In this document: positions 48,901-61,603 of the stretch, piece by piece | How positions within the stretch are numbered: position 1 is the first letter of the stretch | How the letters are laid out: each line of letters begins with the position of its first letter | NCBI GenBank assembly: GCA_022376465.1 | Contig: JACDTU010000011.1 | Coordinates: 1,240,001 to 1,304,000, forward strand | DNA length: 64,000 nucleotides | Source: Cubamyces lactineus | Taxonomy: Eukaryota > Basidiomycota > Agaricomycetes > Polyporales > Polyporaceae | Reading direction: 5' to 3' | The notes under the pieces: generated by a model | Seen by the model: only the letters and a program-made list of their open reading frames with translations | Told to the model about the DNA's origin: nothing | Databases searched by the model: none | Made by a program: the position numbers and the translations under genes

Positions 48901-51802
48901 ATGCGGATGCGCCAAAGTGCCGGGCAAATCAGTTAGCCTTGATGTAGCTAGCTTCTGGTGCAGGCGTGCCGACTTACCACCGACATGGACGCTCGTACGC
49001 CCATGTTCTCAAGATCTGTGTGACGATATCAATGGAAGCGTCGGAAAAACGAGGTAGGTGGGACATACACTTCAGGTGAATCGGGCTCATTGCACGCAGG
49101 TAACAATGAGTCATATCCTAGCGAACGCAGTTTCCTCGTAAGCCGCGGGCTTGTTCCTGCCATCGGATCATAAAACACATACGAGAGGCTTCTCGAGATC
49201 TGCTTTGCTTCTCACAACCAAGCGGGCGGTAGGCTGCCCCCGATCATACAGCAGCCGAACCTTGTCTACAGGCGCATTCCATTAAGACACATTGCGGCGC
49301 ATTCGCATCAGACGACTCACTCAACGCGTACAATTCGCGTGCCTATAACCAGTCAGCTCTTCGCATCCCGCGTACACACGAGGAGAACTCACTTGAGCAG
49401 GGATATCGGTTGCCGGAAAATGCAGCCCGCGGAACAAGTCGTGAGTCTGGTTCCAATCCACGAGTTCGGCAACGACCTGCCCATTCCAGGCCTCGTCGAA
49501 CTGGTATAACAGCACACGATGGAACTGCGTCAAGTCCTTGACTAGCCCAGCCGTGACCTGCACAAACGTCTCCAAGTCAGGCGCGGCACCAAGCTGCTCG
49601 TTGATTTGCGCCATGACCGCGAAGACGTCCATCATGCCCACAGCACCCCCTCCGCGCCTACGACGGAAGCTCCCACGCAGCCTGTCAGAACCCCGAGCGT
49701 CTGAGGGTGGGGGTTCTTCCAGGGGTCGTCTTGTCCTGCGAAGACGTTCCAGCGCCAGGAGAGGCTTAGAGCGACTCGTCGTGCTCTCCAGAATGTCCTC
49801 AGGACTGGGCAGCCAGTCCTCGTCTCCTGGTAGATTGCATGCGGGATTCAACGCTGAAGGAGTAGGTGAGATGGCTGGGATAGATGGAGCACCCGAACTG
49901 GCAGGAGTGTCGGTGGTCAAAGCCGATGAACTAGTCGACTCCTCGGGAGTCACTACCCCTATACTCTCCTCTGATGAAGAGACGAGCGTACGCCCAGAAC
50001 TATTTGACGCCGAAACGGAGGCATCCGATGGGGACGAGACGCCTGAACGAACCGAGCCGTCTTCTGAAGTCGCTGGTGGGGGATAGAGCGGATTGAAGGT
50101 ATCGTGCTCCAGCTCGAACTCTAAGATTATGATGTTCTGGTATGCTGCGTCCAGGTTGTTCTCGCCCAACGGAGGTGCCAAATTCGCGGGCGCTGTCATC
50201 TGTGGTCTGTGAGCAGCGCACCAGCATGTCCACGCGCGTCGGCGTTGGGGATCGCCGCGATTCTGCTCAGAGACAGATTCCGGTTCCCCCCAACCACTGA
50301 TCATGAACACATGTAGGTTCTCGGCTTGCTCCTCTGCGGTCAACGAAGTATCGCTGAGGTACTGGATATTGTCGAATAGTACGTCGGCCTGATCCTCAGG
50401 AAATGTCTGAGAGAAGCAATCGAGACCAAAGAGGTACGATGGCGAGAGGCCCAAGAGCTCGGACGAGTTCTGTTGATCCAGAGTTAGCGGACGAATTTTG
50501 AGCGGGAATAATATGCGTACCTCGGACACTTGACGGACCACCAAGTTTCCGGTATCAAGGTCTTCCGCAACTGCAATGAGAATGCCAAATCCTTGCACCG
50601 CACCTGGTGTTCGGATAGGCTAATCGGGACGTTCAGCGTGAGTTTCCAATGGGACAGGAATAGTCACGTCAGGCGCACCTCGTCTTCACACCTTGTCAGC
50701 TTGCCCTCTCGTCCGACTATCAGATGATGCCCGCTTTCGTCCTCGACATGCTGATACCGCAGTGTCATATGCGGCCCAGAGGAGCCACTGCCGACGCTCG
50801 CAGAACCTGACAGGAAAGAGGTCGAGGACGGGTTGGACGGGGAGCGAGAGTCGTCAGCAGACAGACCACGAGAGCCGGATCCGCTAGAGGTGGAGGGCAC
50901 AGGGTGCCTAGAGTTGTCGGAGGAACCATTACCTGAGTGGGAAGCGTTCAAGCTTGAGTGACGACCGGATGAAGGGCCTCCAGAACTAGAACGCGATCCG
51001 GAGCGTTCTTCGACCGGCGCGAGATGGACGATTCCGGACTGCGAGAAGTTGGTGGGAGAATGGTTGTCATACTGCGTAGCGGGTTCCGCGTGTTGAGCGG
51101 TACCAGCGCCCGCCCCGTCTACTGTGGCATGGGGACCGAGCATGCTACTCGCCGTCAAATCCGCGAATCCCTCCGCTGCTACCTCGGACAGATGAAGCGG
51201 GTGACGAGGGTTGTAATCGTCAAGAGCCGCGCCATCCTCAGGCCGTGTGTCGGTGGTTGGGCTGAACCTGATCGGCTCGCCGACAGGGCCGGACGTAAAC
51301 AGGAAATCGGCACCAGTGGATGGATCCGAACGCGTGGGGGACGTATTCGGGAGAGCGGTGGAGAACGATCGAGGGGAAAAGGGACTCTGGTCGGAAGGAA
51401 AGTCGCGATAGTTTGCGACAAGGTGTTTGCTGCGCTTATGACTGTGACCGTGGACGTGAGAGGAAGGGAGTGAGGCGGAGTCTATGTCGACGGAGGGCTG
51501 AGATGTGGGGGGTTGTGCAGGGGAACCGGACATGGAGGAAATATTGCTAGAGCTGGTTGATCTGTGGTAGCGATTTAGGGAACCGATCCGAGGGCTTGAG
51601 GGAGCAGGTTCAGCCTGCACGCCCTCATCTAGAAAGGAATTAGGAAAAGAGGGATTGGGTAGAGCATCTACGTGCCATGGTTGTTTCTGGAGAGGCCAGC
51701 AGGCTGGATGCCGGTGAGCAAGGATCGGACGGGGTAGACGTAGGAGGAGGTTTGGTGGGACGAGGCTGAAGAGTGTTCTGAAGCGTGTTCGTCTGTGGAC
51801 AT
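45992..51802 (-). CDS. phy1: Fungal phytochrome, hybrid histidine kinase
   Basis: A protein of roughly 1,500 residues in many exons. The start at 51802 ([10 protein letters not shown]) joins across a 77-nt intron to the Ser-rich N-terminus. Domains in order: N-terminal PAS with the biliverdin-attachment Cys in [18 protein letters not shown] (split by an intron at 50678-50620); GAF with [19 protein letters not shown] with [19 protein letters not shown] and [12 protein letters not shown]; HisKA with the H-box [19 protein letters not shown]; HATPase with [26 protein letters not shown] and [18 protein letters not shown]; and a receiver with [20 protein letters not shown], whose Asp accepts phosphate. 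All catalytic residues are present. Fungal phytochromes sense red/far-red light (and temperature) in cytoplasm and nucleus and feed the HOG-type phosphorelay. Confidence 0.95.
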
Positions 51803-54054
51803 GGGCGGTGGTGGAAGAGCAAGTCCAAGCCTCGACAGACGAAAGCGCCCGGCTGGGTGTTGGTAGAGAGCGTCCGCGTCGATGACGGTCCGCACAGCGG
51901 CTATTCCGCCAACCTCCCGGGCACGCTCTGCACCTTCTCCGCACCTGCATACACTACCATCCCTCTTTCCCGGTCTCTCGCTCCTCGCCCTAAACTCTCA
52001 CCACCCTCTGCTGCGCCTCACTATGTGCTTACTCGCCCGTGATACGCACTCTGCTATACGCCCTCATGAAGCACGTTGAGTCAGCGGCAATCTTCCTGCA
52101 GGACCGCCGATCTCGATCAACTTTCTCTAGCGCGCGGGGTCGGATATCGATGTTCGGTCTGGGATTCCTCTCTGTCGTCACCTCCTCCCTCATACTCACC
52201 TTCCTCACTCGCCTCGACCTCCAGGTCTCGTTCGCCAATACTCATGCCACTCTTCCGTTGGCTTGCCTCGGACCATCAGCATCAAGAACTTTGCTCACAC
52301 ACTTGGTCACTCCGTAACGCAAGGATTTCCCATCGGCTGAGCGCGTTGGAACACACCAAGCTCCGGCGTTGGCGGGCGCAATGACGTGCACGACCACTTC
52401 CCTGTCTCATGTTTGCCCTCTCTGAAAGCTCGAGGGAGTCTCGATTGTGTAATCGATCGAGAGTAGGGAAGAGCGGTTCTCGACCGGAGCGGACATCTGC
52501 TAAGTGTTAATGGATCGATCTTCGTCAACATGCGTGGGGGCATGGGAGCAGCAGGTAAGAAACTCCACAACGGCATGCCACGCCGTCAATTTCAACCAAA
52601 GCTGCAAGCGCATAGCTTGAGAGCGTGTCCATTGGCCCGCTCAGAGCCCGCCATGGGCCTCATCTGCACGAAATTCCTCCAGATTGTCGCAAATGGAAAA
52701 TAATGGGAGGAGGTGCGCACCGATCTGCACCTAGCGAGGTGGAGTCAGGCAACGCCACACAGTGCATGCCCCCCGGAGTCTGCTGGAGAGGACGCACGAG
52801 GCCCAGAGGTGAACTTGGCAGCGACCATACCGGCGTGAACCGTCCAATCGTAGCAGCACCTCCCGGACTCATCAAAGGTAAGTCCATAGTCCTCATCGCG
52901 ATATATTTCCCATCACGACGAGAGGCATGCTGTCCGGCTCCACTACTCCAGCACCTGGGTATTCAGCGCTCAATATTTGAGCCTCGAGGCTCGAGGGTCC
53001 CTTGCGTTGACCGCGCAATAGGAGCCTCTTTCACTCCGCGGCTCATGGCGAGTATGTACTTTGTACACCACTGACTATTGCACTCATGATCAGCAGACGA
53101 CCCGGACAGTCACAGGGCTTTGTGAACATACCACTGGATCGGGCTCTAGAACCCGTACTGACTCAAATCGGCCGATAGCCCCGGGATAGATGCATGTATG
53201 CATGCAGTCTCAAGCCTCCTGAACCAGGTGTCAATGTACTCAACAGCGCTGAACTTTTGAACAGCGGTCAGCAGACGATATGACATCGTAGTAGCCGTAT
53301 TGCCAAGCAGGAGTACGCGCAGTAAGTGTGCTAGCCTTTCCGTCTCATTGGTGCTACTATCTTGTACAGTGTACGTACTGTTATGTATTGATTTTGCTCG
53401 AGCCGAGCTGACGACAAAAAGCCTGTAAGCCAAGAGCTTATCGCAATGTGGCCCACGACGCCCATTTCAGTGGCTTCTCTCGGCGCCTACCAATGATCTC
53501 CGGTTGCGCCGGACGCACGACTACGAAGCGGCCTCCTGAACTGACATCGCACATACCCCACCTTGTTGGAACTCATCATGCATTATGAACACCGTCGATC
53601 GACTAGCATGTCATTTTACAGCATTTTCATAGTATTGAAGAGCAACACTACGACTCCTTCACGCACGACTACGTACCATATCCGCGGATTTGTCGCCGCT
53701 ACCGCTGAAGCTCTATCGGCCGAAACGCTCCGATCATTGCGGAATAACAGAGCGACGCCCGCCCGCTTTTCATGCCTCGCGCACTCATGAGACCCTTCTA
53801 CATTCAAACCGCGAGCCGGCAAGCCTCACCGGCACGATGTCCGCGCCGCTTCCTTTACCATTTTTACGTCCCCCGCTATCTCGAATCATTATCATACGAC
53901 CCCACGACAAACTGCGTCGCCACCCCCAGAGTTGACATATAACTCGTCCGTGACTCGCCGTGGGGAATCGCCCACTTTCCAGCTGTACCGTACGCGTGAA
54001 GACGAAGCTTGACAGGTCTACGCAGCTTCTTGCCGCCCGTGCGTTATCCCTAGC
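51803..54054. other. Divergent promoter region and gene-free interval
   Basis: Contains the phytochrome promoter. A minus-strand frame at 53146-53433 reads somewhat protein-like but has no family and no clear splice partners. No other structure is evident. Confidence 0.5.
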
Positions 54055-56334
54055 ATGGCCAACGGACAACCAAACGCGTTCGAGGACGGTCGAGCGCCTG
54101 AGAAACCCGCCGCTGTCCTTGACATTGAACACGCAGTCGTCGTAGATGATCCTAGGGAATGGTCAAAGGCTCGGAAGGTACGTCCGTCGTAGTGAACGGG
54201 AGTTTCATGGGATGAGCGAGCGGGATCCGGAACACGACGGCCCTGACGTCAATGCCATGACAGCTACTTGTCGTCGCCACCGTCTCTGCGGCGAGTATGA
54301 TCGCCGGCCTTGGCGCGAACATATACAACCGTGAGCATGCCGCCAAGACATCGCTCGACCTACTCGGGGTTCTGCGAGGCTCACCAGCGCGAGTGTACTG
54401 TAGCTGCCATCTCCCAAATTGAAGAGCAGCTCCATGCATCCAGCGGGGAGATCAGTCTCAGCTTGTCGCTGTTCATTGCCATCCAGGGCGCGATGCCCCT
54501 GCTATGGAGCGCGTTGAGCGAGTTCTGGGGTAGGAAGGTGCGCGCATCTCACTCGGGATTCTTTGAGTATACGTTGCGAACGCTGCACATAGAGAGTATA
54601 CCTGGTGTCCACCGCGCTTTGCATGGTTGGGTGCATCGTCGGCGCCCTGTCCAAACGCATCGGAGTCCTCATTGGAATGAGGTGTATTCAGGCCCTTGGG
54701 TAAGCCAGCTGAATTCTTAGATGCGTTCGTATCATTGACTGTTGCGAAATATCAGGTCGAGTGCCGTGATGTCACTCGGGGCCGCGACCCTAGCCGATAT
54801 TTACGAGCCCAGCCAGCGCGGGACCATGATGGGCATCTACTACAGGTATGTGGTGCCGATGCCCATTACCGTGGCTCATCGACTCATCGCTGTTCAGTGC
54901 ACCGCTTTTAGGCCCTTCATTAGGCCCCATTCTCGGGGGAGTCCTCACGGAGGGATTCAACTGGCGGGCGACCTTCTGGTTCCTCGCCATCTTCACCGGC
55001 GCCATTTTCATGCTCTTCATCCCCTTCAAGGACACCTTCCGCCGCGAGCGGAGCCTCGTGTACCAAGCCGCGCTCAAGCGCCGCCTTGCCCACCAATCTG
55101 CCAAGGGCTCCGAGGCGTCGAGTCTGTCCCAGGTCACCGCCGTCTCTCGTATCGTTTCCGTCAAGGATGAAAAGTCATCCCCCACGAAGGCGGCCCCAAC
55201 GAAGGACGGGATAGCCGACTTGGCGCTCGAGAGAGACCTCGAGAAGCAGAAACAGCCTCTGCCTACTGAGACAGACGCTGCTCCGTTGCACGAGGTGAAG
55301 CTGTCATTAGCGGATGTCACTCCTATCAAGCCTATCGTGCACGTCCTGCGCCGCATGAACAACCTCACTATCCTCGCCGCCTCAGGTGAGCGTGACACAG
55401 CGGTATCCTCAGCGCGCTCTGGATACTAACCATATATCTCGTGCAGGATTGATCTTTGCGTTCAGCTACAGTATCGCGTACACGTGCTCCAGAACTCTCG
55501 CGAACGAGTACGAGTACAATGCACTGCAGATTGGCCTGGTCCTCCTTGCCTATGGCGTTGGCTCGCTGTTCGGAAGCGTCCTGGGTGGACGATACTCCGA
55601 CTACGTCTTCAGGAAGCTCAAAGCTCGGAACGGCGGCGTAAGCTCCGCTGAGGTACTGCCGCACTCCCTCCCTCACCTCACCTCATTCCATGCGCTAATT
55701 ATGCTTCTACCTAGATGCGCCTCCAGAGCACAATAGTACCCATGTTCTTCCTGCCTCCCTCCGTTATCGCCTACGGATGGGTGTGCGAGCGCCACGTCCA
55801 CGTAGCAGCGATATGCGTGATGCTATTCTTGTCCGGCTTCTTCTCCATGTACGTTCAAACCCCTCCGCGCGCTCCCGGCGTTCGGAACGCCACTTCGCCG
55901 CCAGCGTTCTACAGTGCTGACCCATGAGCGTATGGTTCCATTAGATCCATCTATTCCAGTACACTGGCGTACATCGTAGACGCCAACACGGGGCGCTCCT
56001 CGTCGGCGGTCGCGACGAACAGCGCGTTTCGGGGCCTGTCGGCATTTGTTGCGGCAGAGGTCGCCGTTCCATTGCAGGTGCGTTTCTCAAACCTAGTCTG
56101 CGCCACATTGGCGTCCTCAGAGACGCCTTGTTCTCGCCGTCTGCCATCTCGCGCGCTGTTGAGCTAACGTCTAACTTTGTCTTCGTATAGGTCGCGATTG
56201 GCGACGGGGGGCTGTATACCCTCTGGGGTGGCATCATGATCCTCTCCGAGCTGCTCATCCTCCTCGTCTGGTGGAAGGGCGGTGCGTGGCGAGAAAAGTG
56301 GGAGCTCAAGGAACGAAGCGTCTCGAGCTCATGA
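54055..56334 (+). CDS. MFS multidrug transporter, DHA1/QDR-like
   Basis: Ten exons (54055-54177, 54264-54330, 54404-54537, 54593-54699, 54756-54845, 54898-55385, 55447-55652, 55715-55848, 55945-56077, 56191-56334) join in phase to 541 residues. The plan is typical of 12-helix drug:H+ antiporters: an N-terminal DPREWSKARK cap, helix 1 with ASMIAGLGANIYNPA, ALSEFWGRK at the helix 2-3 loop, MRCIQALGSSAVMSLG, ADIYEPSQRGTMMGIYY, the antiporter motif LGPSLGPILGGVLTEGFNWR, a long charged central loop (about residues 240-325), then the second half with LGGRYSDYVFRKL. Quinidine-resistance-type transporters export organic cations and toxic compounds at the plasma membrane. The substrate is unknown. It neighbours two Zn2Cys6 regulators. 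Confidence 0.92.
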
Positions 56335-56606
56335 CCCACATATGATTCCCACCTAGACGCGATCCCAGTAACGTCTTCAAAAGCCTCCTTTCCTCATGCT
56401 ACTTACGTCCACATTCCACGCTTCATGTTACACGACTTGATGACCGCCATAGATGTCGTCCATATCGACCCTGTACAATCATAGCTTAGACCTAGAGGGC
56501 TCCATGCCGTCACATATAGGAACCTTCCTCATTTCCTCCAGAACAAGTTGACGCCACCGCATGCATCCCGAAGACCTTCCAGCATCGCAGCGAATCCCGT
56601 GCCCCA

Positions 56607-56941
56607 TCACTCTTGACCACCTGTGAGCCGACTGAAGTCTTGCTCATAGTTGTCCACAGGCACGATAGGCCGCGAGTCGTCCGTGTTCTGCATGATGTGC
56701 ACAGGCAAGTCCTGCAAAGGATGGAGCACGGCTTATGGTCAGCGCTCAACGACGCTCGTACTATCGAAGGCACACTCACTCTACGTGTAAGACCATTGAG
56801 GTTATTGGGAATGTTCGCAGCGGCTCCTGTGACCACGCTGTTGGAACGCGCTTCGAGGCCGGCGCCAGAGGGCATTGCGTGGGCGGTGGCGACGAAGCGG
56901 AAGAAGGTCAGAGCGACGATCTGCAGGTAGGGGACTATCAT
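56607..56941 (-). CDS. Small secreted protein
   Basis: Two exons, 56941-56780 and 56711-56607, join in phase to 88 residues. A clear signal peptide (VPYLQIVALTFFRFVATAHA) is followed by a mature part with few charges, a dibasic LTRR at the exon junction that could be a Kex2 site, and a C-terminal region with VHIMQNTDDSRPIVPVDNY. There is no Cys in the mature protein and no known family. An alternative splice near 56620 would give a slightly longer C-terminus. It lies tail-to-tail with the MFS gene. Candidate effector, peptide signal or wall protein, by size and signal only. Confidence 0.5.
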
Positions 56942-57789
56942 GTCGACGACAGCTTGGTGTTTGTGCGGCGTGGAGTCCGAGAGTTTGTGGGTGTGACGCT
57001 CGAGATGTGGATGACGCTTAGGTCGATGGTCGAGGTAGGTGAGGAACTGAATCTTGAACGATTGCGAAGCTCCCTCAGCTTCATATGCATGTCGTTTGAG
57101 GCTGACTGGGGAACAGAGAGCAGGTCAGCCTCGGAGGCTGATAAAGGCTCGATCGGTTAGACTTGGGGAATCGGCGAATTTGAATGTGGACCGTGTTTCT
57201 TGCATAGGTTCCAGTGACGCATCTAATAACCTGTGAAATTCCTGGCTCGCCGGGGCCATGCTACCAGGGAAGCCAATGTACACAAAACGGCATTGGTTGT
57301 GGTTTTGCCTGGCAGAGAAACACTTGCGTGATCCACGTCTGTACTCGCTGCTAGTAGCCCTCCAAAGTTCGAAGAAATTGCCACATGTTCGGCCCGATAT
57401 ATGCGCTCTACAAGATCCAGAGAGATACAGCCGCCTCGATCAGCAGTGTAGGATCAAATTCTGCACATAGCGTTGATCGTGAGGCTCAGAGGCACAGCTA
57501 GCTAAATGCAACGGCAATTTGCACGTCCAAGCAGCCGCTGAAGACAGCGCGGTCATGATTAATTTGCGCATCTGGGCCTGGCATCAGCGCGCCCACGAAA
57601 CTTTCAGACTTACGCTAAGCCGTCCATGTTCAATCTCCGAGTTTCACGTACTACGTGCGGCACCGCAATCTCCCATAAAGCCAGCGATGATCAGAACCTA
57701 GCCGCTGCGCCAACCCCTGTTAAGCCAGCACTACCACCTCCGTCGTGGCAACCTCCTACCACCCATAGCCTGTCTTCGTAACTCCGGGC
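56942..57789. other. Intergenic before transcription factor 1
   Basis: No gene supported; divergent upstream region of the small secreted protein and the first Zn2Cys6 gene. Confidence 0.5.
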
Positions 57790-60700
57790 ATGAACACCTG
57801 TATTACTAACCATGCCGCCGAGGAAGCTCTTCATCCTCCAAGCTCCGATGCTACATTATCGTGGATTGACAGCCTTGCCATGCAAGGCGAGCATTCCTCC
57901 GCGGAAGACCCAAATACCTCGGACATCAGCAATAGTCCGTGGAACTTGAAATTCGCGGCTGCAGGATCTCACCCTCCCCAAGACCTCACGGACACCTCAT
58001 TGAGTCGCGAATTGACTGAGAAGGATGGAAGTGTCAATCAAAATGAGGAGTTGTCTTCCTCCTCCTCGGGTTCTGGGTCGTCTTCGGATACTGGCGGAGA
58101 GCCGCGTTCTAAGAAGACCAGAATCGCGCTGCATCCCAGCCAACCAACAGTGACAGCTCAAGGACAACCCCGCGCGCGTGTATACGTTGCATGCTACGAA
58201 TGGTCAGTCATAGCAAGACATCAGGAACACAGCCTCGAGCCTCATTGACGCACTATCTCGTAGTCGTAGTCGCAAGGTCAGATGCGACGGCGCGAAACCA
58301 ATATGCTACAACTGTCATCGACGAAGTCCAGATGCCACAGCGTGCAACTACGACCCCGTGCCGAAGCGACGAGGGCAGGACAAGGCACCGGGAACGCGTG
58401 TTCGTTCTGCAGTAGGCCAACGCAAGCAAAGGCGCGGACATCGTGCCATAGAAAGCTGTGAGGACGGAAGGAGCGACCGTTCTTCTACCGCGCACATAGG
58501 TATCCAGCTGCGCTGGCACTACGAGAACCTGCCCAACCCAACGCAGATAGAGGTAGATGTGAAGTTGCTGATGGGGGAACGCATTCACTAATGACGACGG
58601 ATTGACCTTGCACGACAGGATCCAGTCAAAACCTTCGACCCTTCAGCGTTCGATCCCACTGACGTAAAATCGTTTGAGCTCCCCCCTCCACCTTCTGAGG
58701 AAGGCAACGAGGAAGAACGCTCAACACAGGGGCTAAGCTCAGAACCGGGTGTCGAGTTCACTCGGGAAACATGGTGGGACAGTCTCCTGATGCTCTACGC
58801 CGGCGAAGATGCGGGCCACGAACCTCGAGCTCTATCGCTCAGTGCGCAACAACGCAGCACTTACACACATCGCATATTCGTCGATATACGCGCCTTGCTG
58901 CGCACGTCCGTCTACTGGACTAGCTTCATCCACCTGCCCAGGTTCTTCGAGACGCTCATCGACCCTACTCGGCGCACCTCGATCCAACCTAGTCTCATCC
59001 TCGCTATGCTTGCGATGGGAAAGTTCGTCCAGAGCTCAGAGCTTAGGCTTGGAGCGAAGGGTCGTGAGCAAGCCTCTACGCTCATTGACCAGGCACATGC
59101 TGCACTGCAAGCAAGTTTGATGTCCCAGTGGATCGATATTGGCCTTATACAGGCCGCGTGGGTATGTTTGTCGAGGTGCACGTCTCAATCATCCAATTAA
59201 TCACCGTTTTGCAGATGCTAGCGTACTATGAGATACAAGTACATCCATATCAGAAATGGGCACGGAATCGCTCATCCTTCCTCCTTCTGGACAACCTCAT
59301 CCGCCTGTTCTCTCTCACCACACTAGACGCCGACATACCAGGTGCCCGCTTCTCCCTATTCGCATTGCAAAATACCACGCCGCCCACAGTGACTTCCACT
59401 CTCGATGTTCGTGAGGTAGCCGAACTCATTGCCAAGGGTTCCGCCCCAATATCACCACCGGACCCGCTGTCGCATCATCATCCAGGGCCTACCAGTGCGG
59501 GTTGCAGCTGTGCTCAGTTCACGTTGCGACGGCAATGGCCAGTGGTGCTTGAAGTAGCGCCCCTATGGGAGGCGACAGCTATGTGGCCTTCCAGCTTCAC
59601 GGAGGGTGAGATCCGGAAGGAAGAGTGCCGTCGTCTCGTCTGGTCGAGCGTCATGCTCGCGGCCGGCCACAACTCCTATACGTCCGCTCGGTTTGATGCC
59701 GAGAAAGCCGACCTATATATCAAACACTACGACAATGTAAGTGGCACGAACAGTTCACGCTGTCGCTCTGATACAAACGATCGTCTTTCATCCTAGTACG
59801 CGCTCCTGCTCCCCGGTGAGGCGCTCGCGCACGCAGGAGCGCCCGTCGCGCGGAACAATATCTGGTCCCTGTATCTGCGCGCCATGCTCCTTTGGCATAC
59901 AGGCATACGCATGAGGACCGACCAGGACTTGCCAGAACTGCAGAGGGCCCAATTTGCGATCAGCGCGTGGCTCGAGACAGAGGCTATCGAAGACGCATTG
60001 AATCAGCACGTTTGCAACTTGGAGAGCCGTATGGCGTATCAAGCGCGAGAGTTCTTATTCAAGTGAGCTTTGGACTGTGAGTGGTAAACTACCAAGCGCT
60101 GAATGTTTGCGCCATAGTGCTAGGATGTGCATATCGTTGGACTTCCAAAGATACTTGGCCCATGTATCTTCGTAAGTCACGCTTCCGATCCATCACATAA
60201 TATCATGCTCACCAATCATGGCGGAATTAGAGAGAATAACAGCATGCTTTATCGCACGAAGTGCGAAACATGGCGTTCGTAATATTCGATTGAGTTAATA
60301 TCGAACTCAATTTCGCTAATGCTTGGTTTGTTAGTGCGTCGACAGATGGCTGTTTCGCAGTACCTCTTGGATTGCATACAGAGCAACCCTGCAAGTGAGC
60401 TGGGCACCCGCTCTTTCTTGATCTATTGGTTCATGGGCCATGTCACACGGTAAGCACGACACTGAAGGAATGTAACCAATTCACCCACACAAACAACCAC
60501 AGAGCTATCCTGTTGTGGGAGAACGACATCAATCCGACTCTTGCACTCGAAGCTGCAAAGCTATTCGCAATACCTTTGGAGTATTTGATGCAGCTCTGGC
60601 CAAGCGAATGTGAGTCGTGAATCACGTCCATGCATAGGTTAGGGGAGGATTTACAAAGGATATTCTGAGCAGGCCAGCGCGGTAAGTGGCAGTGTCTGCG

Positions 60701-60854
60701 ATACCTTCTAGTCCAAGCCTGCCTGAAAACGGGTGTCCCACCACCCTCTCCGGGGCTACCTCCTCCTGTAGTCAAGCGAGGGCCAAATCCACCACCCCCG
60801 CGCTCGTTTGGAGAGGAGGAGCTGGAGGAGTACACAAGTGTCCCATTCCTATGA
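57790..60854 (+). CDS. Zn2Cys6 fungal-specific transcription factor (tandem copy 1)
   Basis: The DNA-binding domain spans the first intron (58203-58263): ACYEC, then RSRKVRCDGAKPICYNCHRR and a sixth Cys in TACNYD, followed by basic KRRGQDKAPGTR. Upstream are about 110 Ser/Asp-rich residues and the phrase TAQGQPRARVYVACYEC, shared with copy 2. Exons 57790-58202, 58264-58552, 58619-59161, 59215-59736, 59797-60062 and 60118-60171 join in phase and give a fungal-specific transcription factor region with EFTRETWWDSLL, SFIHLPRFFETLIDP and FTEGEIRKEECRRLVWSS. The last exons, ending in Pro-rich TGVPPPSPGLPPP and a stop at 60852-60854, have one uncertain junction at 60172-60335. The protein is about 800 residues and nuclear. 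Targets unknown. Confidence 0.88.
60172..60335 (+). other. Unusually long intron with inverted repeats
   Basis: Most introns in this gene are 45-70 nt; this interval is about 160 nt. It contains TCGCACGAAGTGCGA (60252-60266), a perfect 6-bp hairpin stem with a 3-nt loop. Farther on, ATTGAGTT and AACTCAAT face each other across a 7-nt gap near 60289-60311. The exon phases on either side do not match cleanly, so a small exon may also lie here. Confidence 0.4.
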
Positions 60855-61603
60855 CCGTTGCTCTACGCTATCTTACCCATTTTGTCGCGCCGTAATCACT
60901 GCATGCCATATGTACCAGAACTTCTACTGGTGCGTTGAGGTAAACGGTGCTGAAGCTGACTTGCCGACGGGATGCGAAATGCATGCAACCTGCTGCACCA
61001 GCAGTCTGCAATCTAGTATAAGGAAACGTAGTCTTCGTTAGCAGGGCTGGATCAGTATCTGCTGCCACCGGCAGCTTCAAGGTGTCCGATGTGTACCGGT
61101 AAGATGCAAGATGCAATCCCAAGCTCACCTACAAGCAGTGTGTTGTCTTTGCGTCATCCCCATCTCCGGAGAATGCGGCGTTCCATGTTGAATGATCAAT
61201 ACGAAGCATACAACGGCCGACGGACACTTCATGAAGATGGTCGTGCCTGATCAACCGTCCGCTCGACTCGCAAGGCCCGCGGCCTACACAGCCACATATG
61301 CAGCCGGCGGCAGGGATGTTGCTCTCTCCGCCGCCGTGTCCGACCCCGACTCTCAGAGCCGCTCAGAGATCGTCTGTCTCATGTTTGAAATTCGGGACGC
61401 CTTCCGCACCTTGCTTATGCTTGGGAGCACCGCCCATGACGCCCCTCTTCTTGATGGCCAACGTCCTCCGCTCGGCGACGACCCCCTGTTGGCTGAGCGA
61501 GAGCGTCCTCCGGTTGCCTGCTACCAGGTCTCCTTCGTTTCTGCAATCATCATCTACTGTACGTGGGCTGTACCCGCAAATAGCACGCTAGGAAGCCTTG
61601 ACG
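60855..61603. other. Intergenic between the two transcription factors
   Basis: No gene supported. Small frames at 60.87-61.65 kb have no recognisable domain. Confidence 0.5.

Noticed and set aside
53146..53433. 95-codon minus-strand ORF
   Set aside because: It reads somewhat protein-like but has no family, no signal peptide and no supporting introns, so it was not called as a gene.
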